Below, one piece after another: positions 6,215-7,128 of a stretch of DNA of 7,128 nucleotides. A program made the position numbers and the translations under genes. Numbering within the stretch: the first letter of the stretch is position 1; every line of letters begins with the position of its first letter. Source of the DNA: JBDREF01 sp043820045 (GTDB taxonomy: Bacteria; Planctomycetota; Phycisphaerae; Sedimentisphaerales; Anaerobacaceae); NCBI GenBank assembly GCA_043820045.1, contig JBDREF010000412.1, positions 1 through 7,128 of the forward strand, read 5' to 3'. The notes under the pieces are model-generated. The model saw nothing but the letters and a program-made list of their open reading frames with translations. It did not search any database and was not told the DNA's origin.

Positions 6215-6232
6215 CTGGCACGGCCGTTGCGT
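6215..6232 (+). promoter_or_regulatory. Sigma-54 promoter of the second amt gene
   Basis: CTGGCACG-N4-TTGCG matches the -24/-12 consensus and is identical to the first sigma-54 promoter outside the four spacer bases. GG (6217-6218) and GC (6229-6230) are correctly spaced. The start is expected near 6242, about 60 nt before the coding region. Confidence 0.9.
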
Positions 6233-6301
6233 ATTATCCTTTATGTTGGTATTTGGGCTTAGGCCCACAGGTGAAGCAACAGAAAGATGGAGCACAAAAC
6301 G

Positions 6302-7128
6302 ATGGAATCAAGAAAGAAGGGGCTCATAGGGCCCAGCGGGCTGGTTCTAATCATAATCCTGATCTCGACGATGGTTTTGTGCAATGAGGCTCACGCAGCA
6401 ACAGAGCAACCGACCGTCGATTCTGGCGCAACGGCCTGGATGCTTACCTCGACCGCCCTTGTGCTTTTGATGGTCCCCGGGCTGGCAATGTTCTACGGCG
6501 GGCTCGTCCGAACAAAGAATGTCCTCGGCACGATGATGCACAGTTTTGTAGCTATGGGCATTATGACCGTGCTTTGGGTAATTTGCGGCTACGGCATGTG
6601 CTTCGGGAAGAACGTCCTCGGCGGCTGGTTCGGATGGGACTGGTCGTACTTTTTTCTGCGGGGGATTGACGAAAAAATCCTGACGGCGGGTGTTCCTGAG
6701 TATGTTTTCGCAATGTTCCAGGGCAAGTTTGCGATCATCACCCCGGCACTTATCGCCGGGGCCTTTGCCGAACGTGTTTCATTCAAGGGCTACTGTGTCT
6801 TCATCGCTCTCTGGGGCCTGCTGGTCTATAACCCAATATGCCACTGGGTGTGGGCGGAGGACGGGTTCCTCTTCAACCTCGGCGCAGCCGGGGCAATAGA
6901 CTTTGCCGGAGGAACCGTCGTGCACATCTCCGCCGGGGTCAGCGGCCTGGTTGCTGCTATCATGCTCGGCTCGCGCAGAGACCACCCCAAGCTCGCTATG
7001 AGTCCGAACAACCTCGTAATGACGATGATGGGTGTAGGCTTGCTTTGGGTCGGATGGTTCGGCTTCAACGCCGGCAGCAGCATCTCCAGCGGCCTGGTCA
7101 CCGCCCAGGCACTGACCGCAACCCAGGT
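6302..7128 (+). CDS. amt: Ammonium transporter, E. coli AmtB-like (second copy, 3' end outside window)
   Basis: The frame stays open to the window end, giving 275 complete codons. The start is set at ATG 6302, with GGAG (6289-6292) 9 bases upstream; an in-frame ATG at 6287 preceded by AGGTGA at greater distance is an alternative. A signal peptide is visible (MESRKKG, hydrophobic core, likely cleavage after EAHA). Amt motifs follow: MFYGGLVRTKN, FQGKFAIITP (F103 and F107 of AmtB), HWVWAEDG (W148), Asp200 and His208 in DFAGGTVVH (D160, H168), and GWFGFNAGSS (F215, S219). These resemble E. coli AmtB more than the first Amt of this window does. The second pore His and the C-terminal tail lie beyond the edge, so a PII-binding tail, or a fused signalling domain as in some Amt sensors, cannot be judged. 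It is a separate transcription unit with its own sigma-54 promoter. Confidence 0.95.
   Translation, partial: MESRKKGLIGPSGLVLIIILISTMVLCNEAHAATEQPTVDSGATAWMLTSTALVLLMVPGLAMFYGGLVRTKNVLGTMMHSFVAMGIMTVLWVICGYGMCFGKNVLGGWFGWDWSYFFLRGIDEKILTAGVPEYVFAMFQGKFAIITPALIAGAFAERVSFKGYCVFIALWGLLVYNPICHWVWAEDGFLFNLGAAGAIDFAGGTVVHISAGVSGLVAAIMLGSRRDHPKLAMSPNNLVMTMMGVGLLWVGWFGFNAGSSISSGLVTAQALTATQ

Larger units (their letters stand above)
5949..6301. other. Intergenic region between PII and second amt: folded 3' UTR, terminator, operator pair, sigma-54 promoter
   Basis: This 353-bp stretch has no convincing gene. In order it holds a GC-rich inverted repeat (TGGCGGC 5959-5965 with GCCGCCA 5993-5999), a small hairpin (TGCCCA 6008-6013 with TGGGCA 6019-6024), a rho-independent terminator, two operator-like palindromes (6081 and 6112), a sigma-54 promoter (6215) and a 60-nt leader. 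The leader contains a minor hairpin, TGGGC-TTAG-GCCCA at 6254-6267. Short ORFs crossing it overlap these elements and lack ribosome-binding sites. Confidence 0.7.

Noticed and set aside
1..7128. CRISPR array, tRNA or rRNA genes, insertion sequences or phage genes
   Set aside because: Reading the window showed no regularly spaced direct repeats, no cloverleaf or rRNA sequence recognised, and no transposase, integrase or terminal inverted repeats.

Overview
The window looks like chromosomal DNA from a Gram-negative bacterium with medium GC. It has a probable outer-membrane beta-barrel with a signal peptide, Shine-Dalgarno sites, sigma-70-type and sigma-54-type promoters and an enhancer-binding activator. 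A Planctomycetota/PVC-type origin (for example Phycisphaerae) would fit the combination of a fucose-isomerase-family gene with a NifA-like activator and Amt/PII genes. That is an impression from family resemblance and cannot be proven here. All genes are on the + strand.

Layout: (1) positions 1-1512 hold the 3' part of an L-fucose isomerase-family gene, unrelated in function to what follows. (2) After a 148-bp gap with a good extended -10 promoter comes a 508-aa GAF-AAA+-Fis sigma-54 activator of NifA type (1661-3187). (3) A 243-bp control region with a near-consensus sigma-54 promoter precedes a three-gene unit: a TorF/TIGR02001-like putative porin (3431-4204), an ammonium transporter (4232-5575) and a PII protein (5607-5948), closed by a rho-independent terminator (about 6031-6067). 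(4) A second control region with an almost identical sigma-54 promoter leads into a second, different ammonium transporter (6302 to beyond the window end).

The genes read as a nitrogen-scavenging module. The activator probably switches on both amt units with RNA polymerase-sigma-54. The porin would admit substrate through the outer membrane, the Amts carry ammonium across the inner membrane, and the PII protein gates the Amt pore. No nif structural genes are in view.

The most notable signal is in the control DNA. Both sigma-54 promoters are preceded by two copies of a short palindrome, best form CTACA-N4-TGTAG with an all-A/T spacer. The copies lie about 30-31 bp apart (about three helical turns), and the nearer copy is centred exactly 111.5 bp upstream of the promoter's -12 C in both cases. 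A degenerate copy overlaps the activator's own promoter. This differs from the classical NifA site (TGT-N10-ACA) and is a candidate operator for the activator. The PII protein also has Phe in place of the uridylylated Tyr51.
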